From Chrysomallon squamiferum (taxonomy: Eukaryota > Mollusca > Gastropoda > Neomphalida > Peltospiridae), in the NCBI GenBank assembly GCA_012295275.1, contig CM022665.1, positions 47,724,102 through 47,788,101 of the forward strand: a stretch of 64,000 nucleotides of DNA, read 5' to 3'. The notes beneath the pieces were generated by a model. It was not told the DNA's origin and ran no database searches. It saw nothing but the letters and a program-made list of their open reading frames with translations. A program made the position numbers and the translations under genes. This document shows positions 23,756 to 38,323 of the stretch, in pieces; positions within the stretch are counted from its first letter, which is position 1; each line of letters opens with the position of its first letter.

Positions 23756-26700
23756 TGCTGATTTGTGTTAATTATGTTTTTTTGTTGTTAGTATTGTTGT
23801 TATTGTTGTTTGTTGTTTGTTTGTAATTACTTATGATTTGTGAATTTTGTTATTATTGTAATTTTTTTTTTTTTTTTTATAAAGTTATTATTATTGTAAT
23901 TTTTTTTTTTATAATTTTTGTTATTAATAATTTTTGTTTTTATGTATAATTTTTGTTAATGATAATTTTGTTATTATTAATAATTTTTATTATAATTTTT
24001 GTTATTAATAATTTGTATTATAATTTTATTATTTATAATTTTTATTATAATTATTATTTATAAATTTTATTATTATCATAATTTTTATTACTATTTATAT
24101 TTTTTATTATTGTAGATTTTATTATTATTTATAATATTTGTTATTATAGTTTTTATTGTTTGTAATTTTTATTATTTATAATTTTGGGCATTGTTTATAA
24201 AAAAATGTATTATAATTTTTATTACTATTTATATTTTTTATTGTTTGTAATTTTTATTTTTATTTTAATATTTATTATTATTATTTATAATTTCGGGTAT
24301 TATTTATATAAAAATGTATTACTGTAATTTTTGTTATTATTTTTAAATTTTATTATTTATTTTAGTACAAAGGTGTAGTATCCACTCTGGTACATATCAT
24401 CAACTAATTTAATAGTTTTAATCAAAAATACATGGCTATATCTACATTGAGGCAAATGAGGCAAATGTCTCATACCAAAATTGACAAATCTTTTTTTTAT
24501 TTTTTTTTATACAAAGATTTTACTTAAAAGAATATAAAATTCAATCAAGGATTTTGCAACTTTCAAGTCAGATTTTCTGGCATATTTTCAGCCTTGTTTT
24601 TTTGCCCTGCCCTGCTCGGCAATTAAAGATTTTTACCTCATTTCAAAAACAGTCTAGTTACAGCCATAAAATACATCCATGTTTTACCTCTCTCTGTTTA
24701 TTTACTGCCGTAAAAATGATGAGTACTTGTTTTGTGATTGAGAAGAACTACATTATAGAAAATATGTTAAAAGTTTCTATTTTAATTTATGCAAACCTTT
24801 ACAAATTTTAAGTAAGAAAATTTTATTTATTTACGCAAGGCTTGAGTACCATATTCCCTCATTGATAGTGGCATGCCATTATACATTTTTTCATTAATAA
24901 AAAAGTCTGTTTCACTTATAAATCATAAGGCTTCTTAAACAAGACAAACTGAAATTTTCCAAGATGTTTTTTTTTAGTTCTACAGTGAGAGAAACCAGGT
25001 CAACAATAAAAAAGTCTGTTTCAGTTATAATGTCACTTTCACTTTATAAAATGACTTCATCTATAAACTAATGGTTATAAGTGAAGGAAAATGGTGTTTT
25101 AAAATGTGAATGAGCTGAATTTTTATATCACTTTTTTGAGAGAAAAAAAAAAAATAATCTACATGAAGAAACTCTTGAAATAGTTTAGAAATCTCACTAA
25201 GTTTGATCTCAAGTTCGAAATATTCATTTTTCATACATAGTTTAATATGTGATTAATGTCATTTCCATTTTCATAATATGTTTTATTTTCAATAAAAAAA
25301 TAAATAAATAAATAAATAAAATAAAATAAAATTAACAATGAGAGGGAAGACAATGTCTAATTGTAACTTTTTTGTGTCAGCATTAATGTTTGACAATCAA
25401 AGTGTGTGTGAAAAATGTTAAAATACAAATTAACAAAAACATTAGTGCATTTTGATACCTTAATACTTGGAGTGTAATAATGATTTAATTACTAAAACAA
25501 AACTGGAAATTAAAATTGTTAGACAATGGTTCTGATGTGTTTGTTTTAGAAACTGTGCTGGTCAGTTCAGTTAAAAGATTTGAAGAGTACATTTAATCTT
25601 TACACTTGTTTTTCTATGCAAATGATTTGATCAGACAGCAATTTTACAAATATTGTGTACTTGTTGCCAGTAATAAGAACTGTGTGCAGTATTTTATTTT
25701 ATATTTTCTTTAATAAAAAGTTATTATTGATATTTATATTTTCTTGTTTTTAGCAGTCTAAAAATTATAGTGAAAATTATCTGTGAATGACAAGTATTTA
25801 TGTGTGCTTCATTTTCATCTCTGAAATGCATAGTTATCTACCCTTAACTTTTTTTTATAAATGAAACCAGTTGTTCTATTTTCTTTTTTTTTCAGCAGCA
25901 GAAATTTAAATCTTTATCTTCTGTATCTTATTACTTTTAAAATTTCTTTTATTGATTTGAATTAGCTTTGTAATAAAGCCTTGATATTTAAATGGAGGAT
26001 TCAAACACATATAAACAGATTACCTAATCATGAATTTTATTTGTAATAGAATCCTGGAGATATCAGACATTTATTAACCTGAAATTATCTAATTAGGAAT
26101 TTTATCTGTAATAAAGCCTTGAAATTTAAACAGACGATTTGGATATTTATTGATCCTTGGAGTTATCTAATTATAAATTTTATTTGTAATAAAGCCTTGT
26201 TATTTAAGTGGAGAATTTGGACAATCATTAATCCCTGGTAAAATCAGATTGTAAATTTCATCTGTAATAAAGACTTGTTGCCGAAGTTGAGGTTTTCATG
26301 GAAGGATTCTAATAATGAAGTTTTTGATGATGTTTAAAAGGATATAACAAGGATGCTGTCATGTATGCAGAACTAGCAGTAATTGTTTGATGTTGAGACC
26401 TGAACTGAATTTGTAATTTTTTTGTAATGAAACAGTTATCTAAATACATCTAAACAAATTTAACACTCTGTGTCTGTGTGTCAATTTGTGAATGCAAGTG
26501 AATGTATGTGTGAGGGTGGATTGGTGAGAGTGTGTCTGTGATTTTTTATCCACTTCAAAATAATTAATAAATACATTTATTTAATTTGCATGTTGGTAAT
26601 GCATTTTATTTGTCACTTCTAAAATTACACACAATAAAATAAAATAAAATAAAATAAAAAATAAAAAAATAAAAAACAACAATACCTAAAGTTACAAAAT

Positions 26701-28745
26701 AACAAAATTCTCATCCATAAAACTTTTTCATTGCTGTAGTAATAATCTGCCACATTTTCTGTTTTCATTTCTCTTTTTTTTGGAAAAGAACTGTGTTGTG
26801 GTTTTAACAGGAATAAACCATGACAAAAATACTTGGATAGTTCAGTTGTATAATAACAGCCTTGTATTTAATATTATCAAGTCTGTTACATATTACAAAG
26901 CAAAAACAAAACAAAAACATCCCCCCAAAAACAAAAAAAATGTAAAGAAAAACTCTGATAAACTGAAACTGCTAGCAGATTTGTAATGATTTGCTACATT
27001 TTTATAATTGTGTTTGTTTCATTACATTTTATTAATCATGTGAACTTAAGTTCATGATTATCAAAGATTCACTGCAAGAAACAAAATAACTTAAAAGCAG
27101 ACTATATTTGGGTTGTTTATTCATAATAACAAATCTGCCAGGAACTTGGGGTGAAAAAAAATCAAACAATCTATACTTATGGCTAACAAAAAGTAAAATA
27201 AATCTGAGTGAAATCTATTTCTAATCTGGAACAGACACATCAGATATATATTTGAATGTGCAAATGTAACAGAAACAATTTTGATCTAAACTTAAGTGTT
27301 ACCTTAAAAAAAAAAAAAAAAAAAAGAAGTTATTTTTCATTCATTCATTCATTCATTTTTATAGGATTTTTTAATTTTTATTTTATTTTATTTCTATTAC
27401 AGGTAAGTTACATTTTCATCATTATCAAACTCTCGTTGTTGTACATTTTTTTCTTTTTTTTTTAAACAACATAAACTGAACTTCACATTATCTGGCGGTA
27501 ATCGAGATTACAGAATAAAACGGTGCTCCGAAAACCTTGATGTGATAATAGGGGAAAAACAAACAAAATGGAAGAGAGAAATGTAAACAAAAATGCATTA
27601 AATAATGATTTATTAATCTGTTTAAAGACGGATTAAGAAAATAATTCTAAAAACATAAATGTTATTGAGTCATAAGTATTGTAAAAAGTATTTTCGCGCA
27701 GAACAGACATTTCTGAGTCGACATATCGAGACGATTAAACGATGATGATTTAGAACGCGTCTGATTGATTTCGACTGTCATTTGCGGTGATTACACAATA
27801 TTTGTTTCTTACGTGCAAGTTTTCTTATTTTTTTAAATTTCTTTTTTCAGTTTTAGATATTATAAATAAATATTTGTATTAAACTGGATGAAATATAATT
27901 TGACAAAACTATACAAATAATTATAAAATGTTAACTTTTTAAACAAGGAAGACGAAAGGGATAGTTTCAAGTTTAGTTTTACGTGTATTTATTTTTTATT
28001 ATTATTAGTTTCCGTAGTTGTGGTGATTTTTCTGTTTACTTTCATGAGAATGTTTTTTAAAAGAATGAAGATTATTACATCCAGTTTTTAATTTTGACAA
28101 CAGTATTGTAATTGTAAGTATTACAATATTCTGATAATTGCATATTTCTTGAATCGCGCAAGTGTTGCGAATCCATATGATTGTATCGCAGTATTATTAT
28201 AAATACATGTATCAAACTAGTATTGTAATTATTTTTATAACAATAGTGTTGTAATTACATGTTTCACAATAGTATTGTAGTTAAATATATTACAACAGTA
28301 TTATATTTACATACATAACAATGGTATTATAATTACATAATCAAAATAGAATAAATCTGTATCACAATAGTATTATAAATAGAGATATCTCAATAGTATT
28401 ATGACTACATGAATTACAATATTATAATTACATGCTCCACAACATAATAAATGTATCACAATAGTAATATAATTATGTGTATCACAATGATATCATAAAT
28501 AAACGCTACACATTAGTGTTATAATTACATGCAACAAAATAATAATGTAAACAGTCATCACAAAAATATTATAATTAGTAATTGCAGGTATCACAATAAC
28601 TATAACAACTATTTTTAACTAAAACTGATACTGTTATAAAACTGATACATAAATGTTATAATAACTTTCAGACTCGGTTTAAATTTAAAAAAACACTAAA
28701 AACGTGGCTGTTAATTAATCTTATTGATGTGTGTTTTTTGTTTAG
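23756..28745. other. ADCK1 3' UTR and intergenic DNA
   Basis: No convincing coding exon. 23760-24370 is a degenerate TTATTATAATTTT repeat. Beyond it is AT-rich unique sequence with short open frames (24554-24811, 26780-26986) that lack domains or codon bias. Poly(A) signals for ADCK1 could be any of several AATAAA copies. 28090-28600 is listed separately. Confidence 0.5.
28100..28600. repeat. Degenerate ~26-bp tandem repeat
   Basis: Some fifteen or more diverged copies of a unit resembling TATCACAATAGTATTATAATTACATG, just upstream of the membrane-protein gene's first visible exon. Confidence 0.7.
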
Positions 28746-28760
28746 CAACTTTCACCAGAC

Positions 28761-31700
28761 ATGTTCCACTCGTCTCACATTCATGTTCCACGGAGCAGAC
28801 AGCCTGGCGCACTGAGAACTTTTGTTACCTCCTCATCATTCGGACCTCCAGAGGGCAAAGAACCGTTACGGAGGGCAATTCTCTTCTCTACAGTTGCCAT
28901 GGTTTTGTTACTGATAGGAAGCGTGCTAACATGGCTGGGTACTTTGTCACTTTTGTTTTTTTACATTATCCTGTAATATTAAATATTAACTGTGGCATGA
29001 AATTATTATTATTATAGGAAATGTGTTAATATGGCTCTAGTATCTATTGCCAGTAACAAAAATATATTACCTATTAATTGTTTATGAAATTATTATTATA
29101 ATTAGTATTATTGTAGAAAATGTGCTAACATGGCTGTATTGTTTATTACCAATAACAAAAGGATTTTATCTGTTAACTGTTTATCACATTATTCATTGCA
29201 ACTGTTATTGCTGTTGTGTTCATGTTATTATTATTATATGTATTTTTTTCAGAAACAAATAATCTAGAAAATAAGTATTATATTACATTAGTTAGATACT
29301 TAAAATAATTCATACAATTTTAAAATTGTTTAATTTACTTGTTTTTTTTTTACTGCAGTCATATTTGAAGGGGGAATATCTATCTATCTATCGCTCTACA
29401 TATCTATCTGTTTACCTATTTATCTATTAATTTATTTTATTTATTTATCTATTTATTTGTCTTTCTAATTTATTTATTTATTTATATTTATTTATTTAAT
29501 TCCTTATTTATTTATTTATTTTTATTTATTTATTTATTTATATTTATTTTTTACTTATTTATTATCTTATTTACTTATTTATTTATTTACTTATTATTTA
29601 CTTATTTATTTATTTATTTATTTTAATTATTATTATTTTTTTTTACATATTTATTTATTTATATTTATTTATTTTTACTTATTTATTTATATTTATTTAT
29701 TTGTTTATTTATTTATTTATTATTTATTTATTTCAGGTTTTAACGACGTGTTTGGGGGGAGGGTTTCTATGACTGGGCCTCTTCTCATAGCTCTTGCTCT
29801 GCTGCTGCTGCTGTTGTCGATGAGGCAGTTCATGATTGCCAGGAAGCGCAACAACCACAACAGAAACAATGTTCAGGTGTTAACAGTACTTCATGTTAAA
29901 AAACATAGTTACAGTATAATACTCTTCTTTAAAAAAAATAATATATATATATATATATTATTTTAGTGATACCATTTGGCATGTATTAAAAATATGAAGT
30001 TATTTATTTAAAATAAGAATGAAGTGTTGATGCCATTTTTTGAACAATGTAGGCAAAATATTTATTTGAAAGGAGAAAAATTGATGTCTGATCTTTGAAA
30101 TATAAATTTATATCATCCTATCTTTAAATATACATTTTTCATTACTAATAATATATATATATAAAAATTTAGATTAGTAATAATAAAATTCATTATTTAT
30201 ATGTTAAAATTCTCGCATATTAACAATTTTATTGGGTTAAATAAGATGGCAAGTATTTAAAGCATTGGCATAGTTAAAATGTAAAATGTAACAGTGACAC
30301 AGCTAAAATGTATCAATGACACAGCTAAAATGTAAAATGTAACAATGACTCAGTTAAAATGTAAAACCTAACAATAACACAGTAAAAATGTAACAATGAC
30401 AAAGTTAATGTGTAAAATATAACGACACAGTTAAAATGTAAAATGTAACAACATGTTTTATAAATCCACAGCTTGGCTCGGTGAATCCAGGCACACTGAC
30501 CACTGTGGTTGTAGACAGGAACGATGGCGTTGGTGCAGTGACAGTTATCATGGATTCCGTTAATGTAGACCAAAGTCCTCAGACCAGGTACCAAACTGTT
30601 ACCTTTTCACTCATTTAGAAAAACACTGTCATAATATCTCTGTGTGTGTCAGTGTGTGTGTGTCTGCTTATCTTCTATCTGTCTGTCTGTACATTTAACT
30701 GTATCTCTCAATATGTTTCTCTATGTATATCTGTATATCTCTGTGTACGTAGTGTGTGTGTCTGCTTATCTTCTATCTGTCTGTCCATTTAACTGTATCT
30801 CTCAATGTGTTTCTCTATATATGTATATATATATCTGTATATCTCTGTGTACATAGTATGTGTGTGTGTGATTTGTTTATTTACTTCATCTACTATCTAT
30901 GAATTAAGGTAAATGATATTTATTAAAATTACAAATTACATATTCTGCTGATAATGTAATTATGTTTACCTAAATCTTTCTAGAGTGATGTTTCATGTGG
31001 TTTGTCTCTATAAAACTGTTTCTAGAGAGATGTTTGATGTGGTTTGTCTCTATAAAACTGTTTCTAGAGAGATGTTTAACGTGGTTTGTCTCTATAAAAC
31101 TGTTTCTGTGTTTCAGACTGTATGCTGATGACTATGCACCTCCATCATACAGTGACGTCACATGTTGGCATGGCGACGAGCCCCCCCCGCCGTACGAGGA
31201 CGCGGTCCAAGGCCAGCACCCGCCGGGCGTCCTGCCAGGCTACCAGGAGCAGGACTCCGCTCCCACAGCCGCGCAGACGTTCACCGACAGCTCGGTCACC
31301 CACTCCAGCAGCTTTCACAACACCGCGCCCTCCGACCACGCCCCCGCCTGTTGTCACGGAGACCACCGTTCCAGCTGTCCGTGTTGCCAGTCGGCCGGGA
31401 CCGACCAGCAGCAGACGTCTCCTACGATCGGTGGGGGAGTGCTGCCCCCTGTGTCCAGCCAGGACTGGTCGGCCACTGACCAGTTCTATCTCATCCCGCA
31501 GATGCTCGGCCTGATGCCCAGCCCCCAGAAGCAGCACCGGATAGGCGAGGTGCCCCCGGCCTACCAGGCCCTGGCCCTGCGTGGTCGGCCGCCTCCCATG
31601 GCCTACACCCAGGCTGTGGCCGTGAGTTCGAACCCAGACACGGGTCAGCGGTCAGAGAGCAGCAAAGAGGAGACGTCTGGTGGAGGGGACTCGGTGGATA

Positions 31701-31891
31701 AGTCAGAGCAGCCGGTCAGAGAAAAGACTGAGGCGAAGCTGGTGGACAGTGTGTTGTCCGAGGATGGTGAGACCACGTCGTGTTCAGACCAGTGTCGTGT
31801 AGAGAGGCCGGACGTAGCAGTGAACGTCGGCCTCAACGTTGCAGGTTCGTCTTCTGTGGTTCCAGTCATTGACGAGTTGGAGAATCTGTAG
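28761..31891 (+). CDS. Two-pass membrane protein with PPxY motifs (unrecognised)
   Basis: Four coding exons closing in phase: 28761-28938, 29737-29876, 30472-30587, 31117-31891 (402 aa). ATG 28761 follows an acceptor at 28744-28745, so a non-coding 5' exon is likely. Residues about 40-60 (AILFSTVAMVLLLIGSVLTW) and about 72-90 (TGPLLIALALLLLLLS) are hydrophobic helices with a short loop, followed by basic ARKRNNHNRNN, a stop-transfer signal. The long tail, encoded by a GC-rich exon, is Pro/Ser-rich and predicted cytoplasmic. It carries PPSY, PPPPYED and PPAYQ, motifs that bind WW domains of NEDD4-type ubiquitin ligases, and a cysteine cluster (CCHGDHRSSCPCC). Layout resembles small tetraspan-like or TMEM51/TMEM171-type adaptors, but I cannot assign a family from sequence alone. 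A role as a membrane adaptor for WW-domain proteins is inference. Confidence 0.82.
29380..29735. repeat. (TTTA)n microsatellite against an exon acceptor
   Basis: Nearly continuous TTTA/TTTAT units for about 340 bases, ending in TTTCAG at the acceptor of the second exon (29737) of the PPxY membrane protein gene. Confidence 0.9.
30275..30455. repeat. ~30-bp tandem repeat upstream of exon 3
   Basis: About six imperfect copies of ACAGCTAAAATGTAAAATGT plus AACAATGAC, directly before the exon starting at 30472. Confidence 0.75.
30981..31106. repeat. 42-bp minisatellite, three copies, abutting an acceptor
   Basis: Three consecutive 42-base copies beginning TAGAG(T/A)GATGTTT and ending AAACTGTTTC, immediately upstream of the acceptor of the last exon of the PPxY gene (31115-31116). 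Confidence 0.9.
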
Positions 31892-32158
31892 AGAGAGAGA
31901 GATTTGTTGTTTTTGTGTGTCTCTGTGTCTCAGTTGTTTTTTGTTTTTTTAAATCCTTCTACATGTTGGTTTTCATTTTAAGTCCCACAACATGTTGGTT
32001 TTAATTTTAAATCCTTTGGAATTCATTGTAAATCCCTGATCATGATGGTTTTAATTTGTTTCTATTTTATATATATATATAAAAGATCGGTTTTATTTAT
32101 TTATATGTATGTATGTGTGTGTGAATGTTCATCTGTTTGTGTGTGTGGTGTGTGTGAC

Positions 32159-32189
<31 letters not shown>

Positions 32190-32711
32190 ATGTGTGCGTG
32201 TGTATAAATATATAACATATACATCCAGAAATGATTTTTATTTTCTTATCTTTAATATGGAGTATTCTGTGTTTATTGTTTGATCTGTCATGTTGCTAAA
32301 TCTTACAGAGAAATGCAAAACACTTTTAACTTACATCGTTTATAGCTATAGGATGCTGTGGCTCATGTTTTAGTGGTTTTTATTTTTGATAAATATTTAG
32401 TTTATTTATTTTAATTTATTGATGGCAGCTTGGATGTAAAAGTTATTGCCCTTTTACATGTAAGAGTTATTGCCCTTTTCACAAAAAAATTCTGACTGAG
32501 TTAAGATGACTCAAAAAGAACTCTGTGGTTTACATGTTTTAATGTCAGCAGAATCAAATGTCAAAGTTAAAAACTAGCTGTCTGTAATAAATGTAAAAAG
32601 TTTTTCTTCTGTCACGTAAAATATATTTTTATCACAGCCAGATGACAGAAAACACTGGTGTAGAGATAAGCCTGTTATTATTATCATTATTATTTTTGTC
32701 ATTATTATTAC

Positions 32712-32742
<31 letters not shown>

Positions 32743-34865
32743 GACATAATTATTATTAAAAATATTATTATTACTATTATCATTATTATTATCATTATTA
32801 TTATTATTATTATTATTATCATTATTGTTTACTAGTCTTCTGTTGATGGAATATTTAGTTACTTACGTAATCTATGATTTCTGTTACCTTAGACATAATA
32901 ACTACTAAAACAAAAATTCAAAGATTTTATATCTACATCATGCCATTGAAAGTTTTTAACATTTTTTAATTAACTGGGTTTTTTTTTTTAATTTTTGCAA
33001 CTGGTTTTTATACTGTGATAAAAAAATGTGAAATTCTTTTTCAATCAGGGCAGTTAAAAAATGCATTGTTCAACAAATGTGATGTTTTCTTTTTTAGTTG
33101 TTCTTCTTTATTTATTGGGCCAATTGTGTATAAAGCAAAAATTTGTGATGTGGTAGGGGCAGGGGAAATTTAGATAATGTGACAACATGAGTTAGAACAC
33201 ACACAAACACGCACACACACAGACACACACACACACACATACAGACACACATATATAAACACACACACAAACACGCACACACACAGACACACACGCATAC
33301 ACATACAGACACACACACAAACATAAACACACACAAAAATACACACACATACATATATAAACACACACAAACACACACTCATATATACATATCTTCAATA
33401 TGACATGATATCCCATGCTATATCACGTAATATTTCTTGTAATATTACATGATAATATAACAGTATCACATGATATCTCATGTAATAGCAGCTGATATCT
33501 CATGTCATATCATCTGATATCTCTTCTGATCTCATGTAATATCAGCTGATATCTCTTCTAATATCACGCAATATCATGTGACATCTCTACTCAGACTTGT
33601 CCAGTATTTGTTTACCTCTGACTGCCATTAACACATGGGTACTGAAGAAGCTTTATTATTTCTGTCTTATAGGGCTAACACACAGATTAATTACTGTCAT
33701 TAACTGTTCTGTTCATTTTTCTAACCTGCGTTTTTAATCATCTCCCCATCACCCACTAAATAACTGTGTACAGTCAGTGTAAGAAGATATAGGAAGCTGA
33801 CAAGAGAGGTTTCACCATTCAAACATGCTTATATGTGCTAATAAAGAAAATATAAACTGTACATGTATTTTAATCATGCATGTGGTTATGGGTGACAGGT
33901 TCCTAATACAAAACAAAATGTGATGCACGTATTTTCTAAACATATTTTTAATTTTATATATTTTGTATACATCTCTCTGGTATCAGGTTAGGGGAAAATT
34001 CTTTTTTTTAAATATATTTTTATTTTTATTTTTATTTTTTGCAGTATTTATCCCTCTAAACGCAACCCTGGATCTGTTATTGATTTTGTTTTGTACTTGG
34101 TGACAGTCTGTTATTTGTTAATACTGATTGTTTGGTTATTGTCATTGTTTAGGTCATTTTAACTTGTATAATTTGTATAAAAAATTTGTTTTATTCAGTT
34201 CTGCTTCAGATTATGATTGTCTTTGAAATACAAATTTACACAGTTTGATTTTAATACACTAAAGAATACACTTTTATTCAAAAGAAATGAAATAATGAAA
34301 GAATATTATAATAAATTTGTAGTTCTTAAATTCAAAAAAAAATGTATATCTATATGTGTATATATTTGTTGACACCGTTATTTACAGGTGATCAGAACAT
34401 ACTTTTTATTTTTATCTTCATTATATACATATATAAAATATTTATTTAAAAAGATGATGAAATTAATTAAGATATATTATTTTATGGAGATCAATCTAAA
34501 TTTAACATTTTGGTGATTTTTTGAACTTTGAACAGAATAATAAAACAGAAATTGATTATGTGTATATATTTTAATATGATCATGTTTTAAGAAAAGATAT
34601 TTATCTACATTGTTACTGGTAACTAATGGTTACCTTAATTTCAGTATTTACCCCTGACTCAGTCTTTGTAATAGTTAACCCAATTTTATTTTATTTTATT
34701 CTAAAATAATTTACCTGCTTGTAGTTTTCATCAAGCCAGTATTTCACCTGTTACTATCTACAGTGATGTCACTTAATGTCTACGTTGATTAATATTTATC
34801 TGGACAGGTTTATGTTAAGGGACCTGCAATTATGGATTTGTTAAAGAACTAATGTTACTGCATGG

Positions 34866-34871
34866 AATAAA
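34866..34871 (+). terminator. Candidate poly(A) signal for the PPxY membrane protein gene
   Basis: AATAAA in GGAATAAAAGAAATTTG, about 3 kb after the stop codon, with GT-rich sequence downstream (34910-34930). Closer AATAAA matches are not obvious, but without transcripts the choice is weak. Confidence 0.3.
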
Positions 34872-36278
34872 AGAAATTTGTTTACTTTGTAAAGGTCAGC
34901 AGGTCACCTTGTGTTAAACTGTTGTGATGTCATTGTAGTATGACATCACAGCAGTGTTTTAATGCAGGGCAGAGAGCAATGTTTTGTAATCTCCATGTCA
35001 CCATGACATTTGACCTCCCTGCATCATTCACCATTTTTCACCATTTTGTGTGCTTTTGTACATTTAGAAATAAGTATATTAAATTATTAATCTGGAAATT
35101 TATGTTTTTTTTCAAATTCCATTAAGTTTAATGTTATTGTTGTGTTCATAAAAAAAAAAAAACGACATTAAAATGTTCGTTAATCTTCACTGTAGTTATT
35201 ATATTGCAGTGTTTAAACACATTTAAATTACAATTTTTATGTTAAATACAAAACATTTAAACTACTGACTTCATGTTAAATACAAAGCATTTAAAATACT
35301 GTTTATTTTAAATGCAATACATTTCAATTGTTGTGTTTATGTTAATACTGTAGATTTATAATTACTCTGTTTATGTTGAAGATGATACATTTAAATTACT
35401 GCATTTATGTTAAGCACAATACTTTCAAATTACAGTGTTTATTTTTAACAGAATGCATTTAAATTTTTATGATCCCTGTATATGTTAAATTATTATGTTT
35501 ATTGTAAATCATTATATTTATGTTAAATCATTGTATGTGTTAATATATGTCTAAAATCACTAATTTTGTCAAATTTCTATGTTAAATTATTTTGTTGAAT
35601 CACTATGTACCATAGTCTGTTTTAAATGTTTATTTTAAATTACTTTGTTGCCTATGTTAAGTCACTTTACTGTAATCACTATGACTGATCACTTTGTATA
35701 TGTTAAATCACTGCCTCTGTCAGATCACTGAAAATGTCTATGTTAAATATATGTGTTTATGTTGAATCATTATTACTGTGATGTAAATGTCTATGTTAAA
35801 TCACTCTCACTATGGTGTAAATGTTTTATGTTAAATCACTATCACTATGGTGTAAATGTTTTATGTTAAATCACTCTCACTATGGTGTAAATGTCTATGT
35901 GGAATCACTAAGGGGAAGCAATACTTGTGTTTATCCGTCCTACACTTCTTTAGTCTGTAACAGCATTTGTATGTTTTTGTGTCTGTCCACTGTGTTAATA
36001 TTAGTCTGATTATTAATCATTCTAGATAGGTTCTCATTGCATAAAGTATGTGTGTTTCTGAGGTGTGTGTGTGTGGGGGGGTGCGCGCGCGTGTGTGTGT
36101 TCATTGCTAGATTAGTATTATTAAATATCAAAATATTGGAGTAAATTGTGCTATAGTTATACATTTTATTATTTATATTTTGTTGTTGTTGTTGTTATTA
36201 TTATTATTATTTTGTATCTTATTTTGGATATCAAAACTACATTTTGATTCAACAGGAGTTTTAGAAGTATACATTAGT

Positions 36279-36310
<32 letters not shown>

Positions 36311-38317
36311 TTTTGTTGTTGTTTGTTTGCTTTAACTTAATTTTAAAGATTTTTCTTAATTCAAATTTTAATTATTAAAACCTTCTTTTAATTTTTCCTG
36401 CATTGTCAGCTTAAGATTATCAATAGAATTTTGATTAATCTTTTTTTTTTTTTTTTAAACTATTTTCAAAAAAGTTGCAATGGCGCTATTTATGTTTTAT
36501 TTTTTATTTACAGTTTTGTTTTTATAATGAAAATATTTGAATATTTTTATGAAATTAATGTTCTAAATATATCTATATTTTGAAAATGAATGATTTATCT
36601 GTAAACCTGAATGTATGAACATTGTGTTGTAACTGCATTTTTGTTGTAATTGTAATCTAAACATGGTCAGTTTACTAAAACGATAAATGTAAATGAGAAT
36701 AGTGTAAAAAATAAATAAATAAATAAATAAAACATTAATAATTAAACTGTAAATTTACAAATTGTGTAAAACATTATTTTATACAGTATTTTAACCTACT
36801 GTAAAAATGTAATACAGTGAACAGATGTTAATGATGATGAAGAAGCTAAGTAATAATTTTAAATATGTTTTTATATTCACTGAAACTTCAAGGTCTCTGT
36901 TTAAGAGAGAGAAACCTGGATGTGTACTGTGGTTAGTAAGTTAGTAGATTAGTTAGTAGGCAAGAATATGCATTAGTGTATGTATGTATGTATGTCTGTA
37001 TGAGTGTGTGTCTGCAGTTAGATTTTGATACTAGGCTTTACAGGAATCAATCAAACTAACTAATAATTTTCAGAGTAATTTCTGAATATCTTTTTTTTTA
37101 AGACAAATATTCTAGCCTGTCCTGATATATTTTATATATAATTTATATTTAATAAAATAAGTTTCAAAATTAATGTTAAAAAATTAAGATATATATCTGA
37201 AGTTTGACTTTGATACAAGTTCATTAAAAAGATTTGATCCAAGAACCTGTCAAACTAAAGTATTCTCTAAATATCTTTTTTTTAAATACAGTATGTATTT
37301 TGTGGAGTTACATATTTTAATTTGCACCCCTACATAACTCATATTACATTCTATAAAATAATTTTCATTAAAAATTAATGATTGAAAAATATAGATATTT
37401 CAATATTATTCAGTGTATTGTAGTATTTCACTTGCTCAGTCTGTGTAGATTTTGTGAAACTGCTCATTTTTTAACATGTTAAAACAGTCGTAAAGGTGCC
37501 ATGTACGTCATTAGATGTGTTACAGTAGTACAGAACTGAGGAACAAATTTGAGTATTTTAAATCAGAATAAATAAACAAGTATAAAATACACTGGCCCAT
37601 CCCTACACTGCTCTGTGTATTTCTATATGGCATAGCACTTGTAGACAGTTCACCAGTATATCAGTGTCATCAGATACTGACAGTGAACAAAAACATTCAG
37701 AACTGTGTATTTTAATATGCATAAAACAAAATATTATAAAATGTACCTTTTATGTTGCCAGCAAAGAGCCTAACAAAATTAAATATACTTCCAAATGACC
37801 ATAATGAGGACCATACTTTGCTAACTATAAAGTATGACTGTGCTGTACATTTCAGAGATTTGTTGAAGTGGTAAATTGTCTGGGTGTGCTTGTTTATTTT
37901 ATTTTATTTTATTTTATTTTATTTAAATTAAAATATTTACAAACTGACTGACACTGGCAAAGGTTATTATTGTTCTTTATGATTATCAAAGACTTGCCAT
38001 CATGAATAAATAAAACGTTCGCGTACAGGTGTACTCAGTTGATTTAGTCTTTTTGTTAATCCAACATATAAATCCCTTACAAGTAGTGTACACACACAAA
38101 TTTAATCACATTATTTGTCAGCACTGCCAAAGATGTATGCGTATTCGTTACAGAGAGAAAAGAAGTAAAATAATATATTTTAAGAAAATTTAGGGAGTGT
38201 GTACATTTAGGCGAGTACCTCTACGCTATAAATCACCTTTGTGTTTAGCTTAAGACGCTGACGTTCGCTCATCATACCATTGCCTTACGATTGTGCTTTG
38301 TGACCCTGTGTATGCTA

Positions 38318-38323
38318 AATAAA
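38318..38323 (+). terminator. Candidate poly(A) signal with GT-rich downstream element
   Basis: AATAAA followed within 10-40 bases by TGTTTTGTGTATTG and GTGTTTG, a textbook cleavage context on the plus strand. It could end a very long 3' UTR of the PPxY gene or a separate non-coding transcript. Confidence 0.35.

Noticed and set aside
30981-31106. Alternative acceptors in each 42-bp repeat before the last PPxY exon
   Set aside because: Each copy has TTTCTAG, but the nearest lies 49 nt from the true acceptor, so using it would break the frame.
31122-31537. Alternative-frame ORFs over the PPxY exon, both strands
   Set aside because: Arg/Pro/Ala-rich shadows created by GC-rich coding sequence. 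The chosen frame is the one that joins in phase with upstream exons and ends with the PY motifs.
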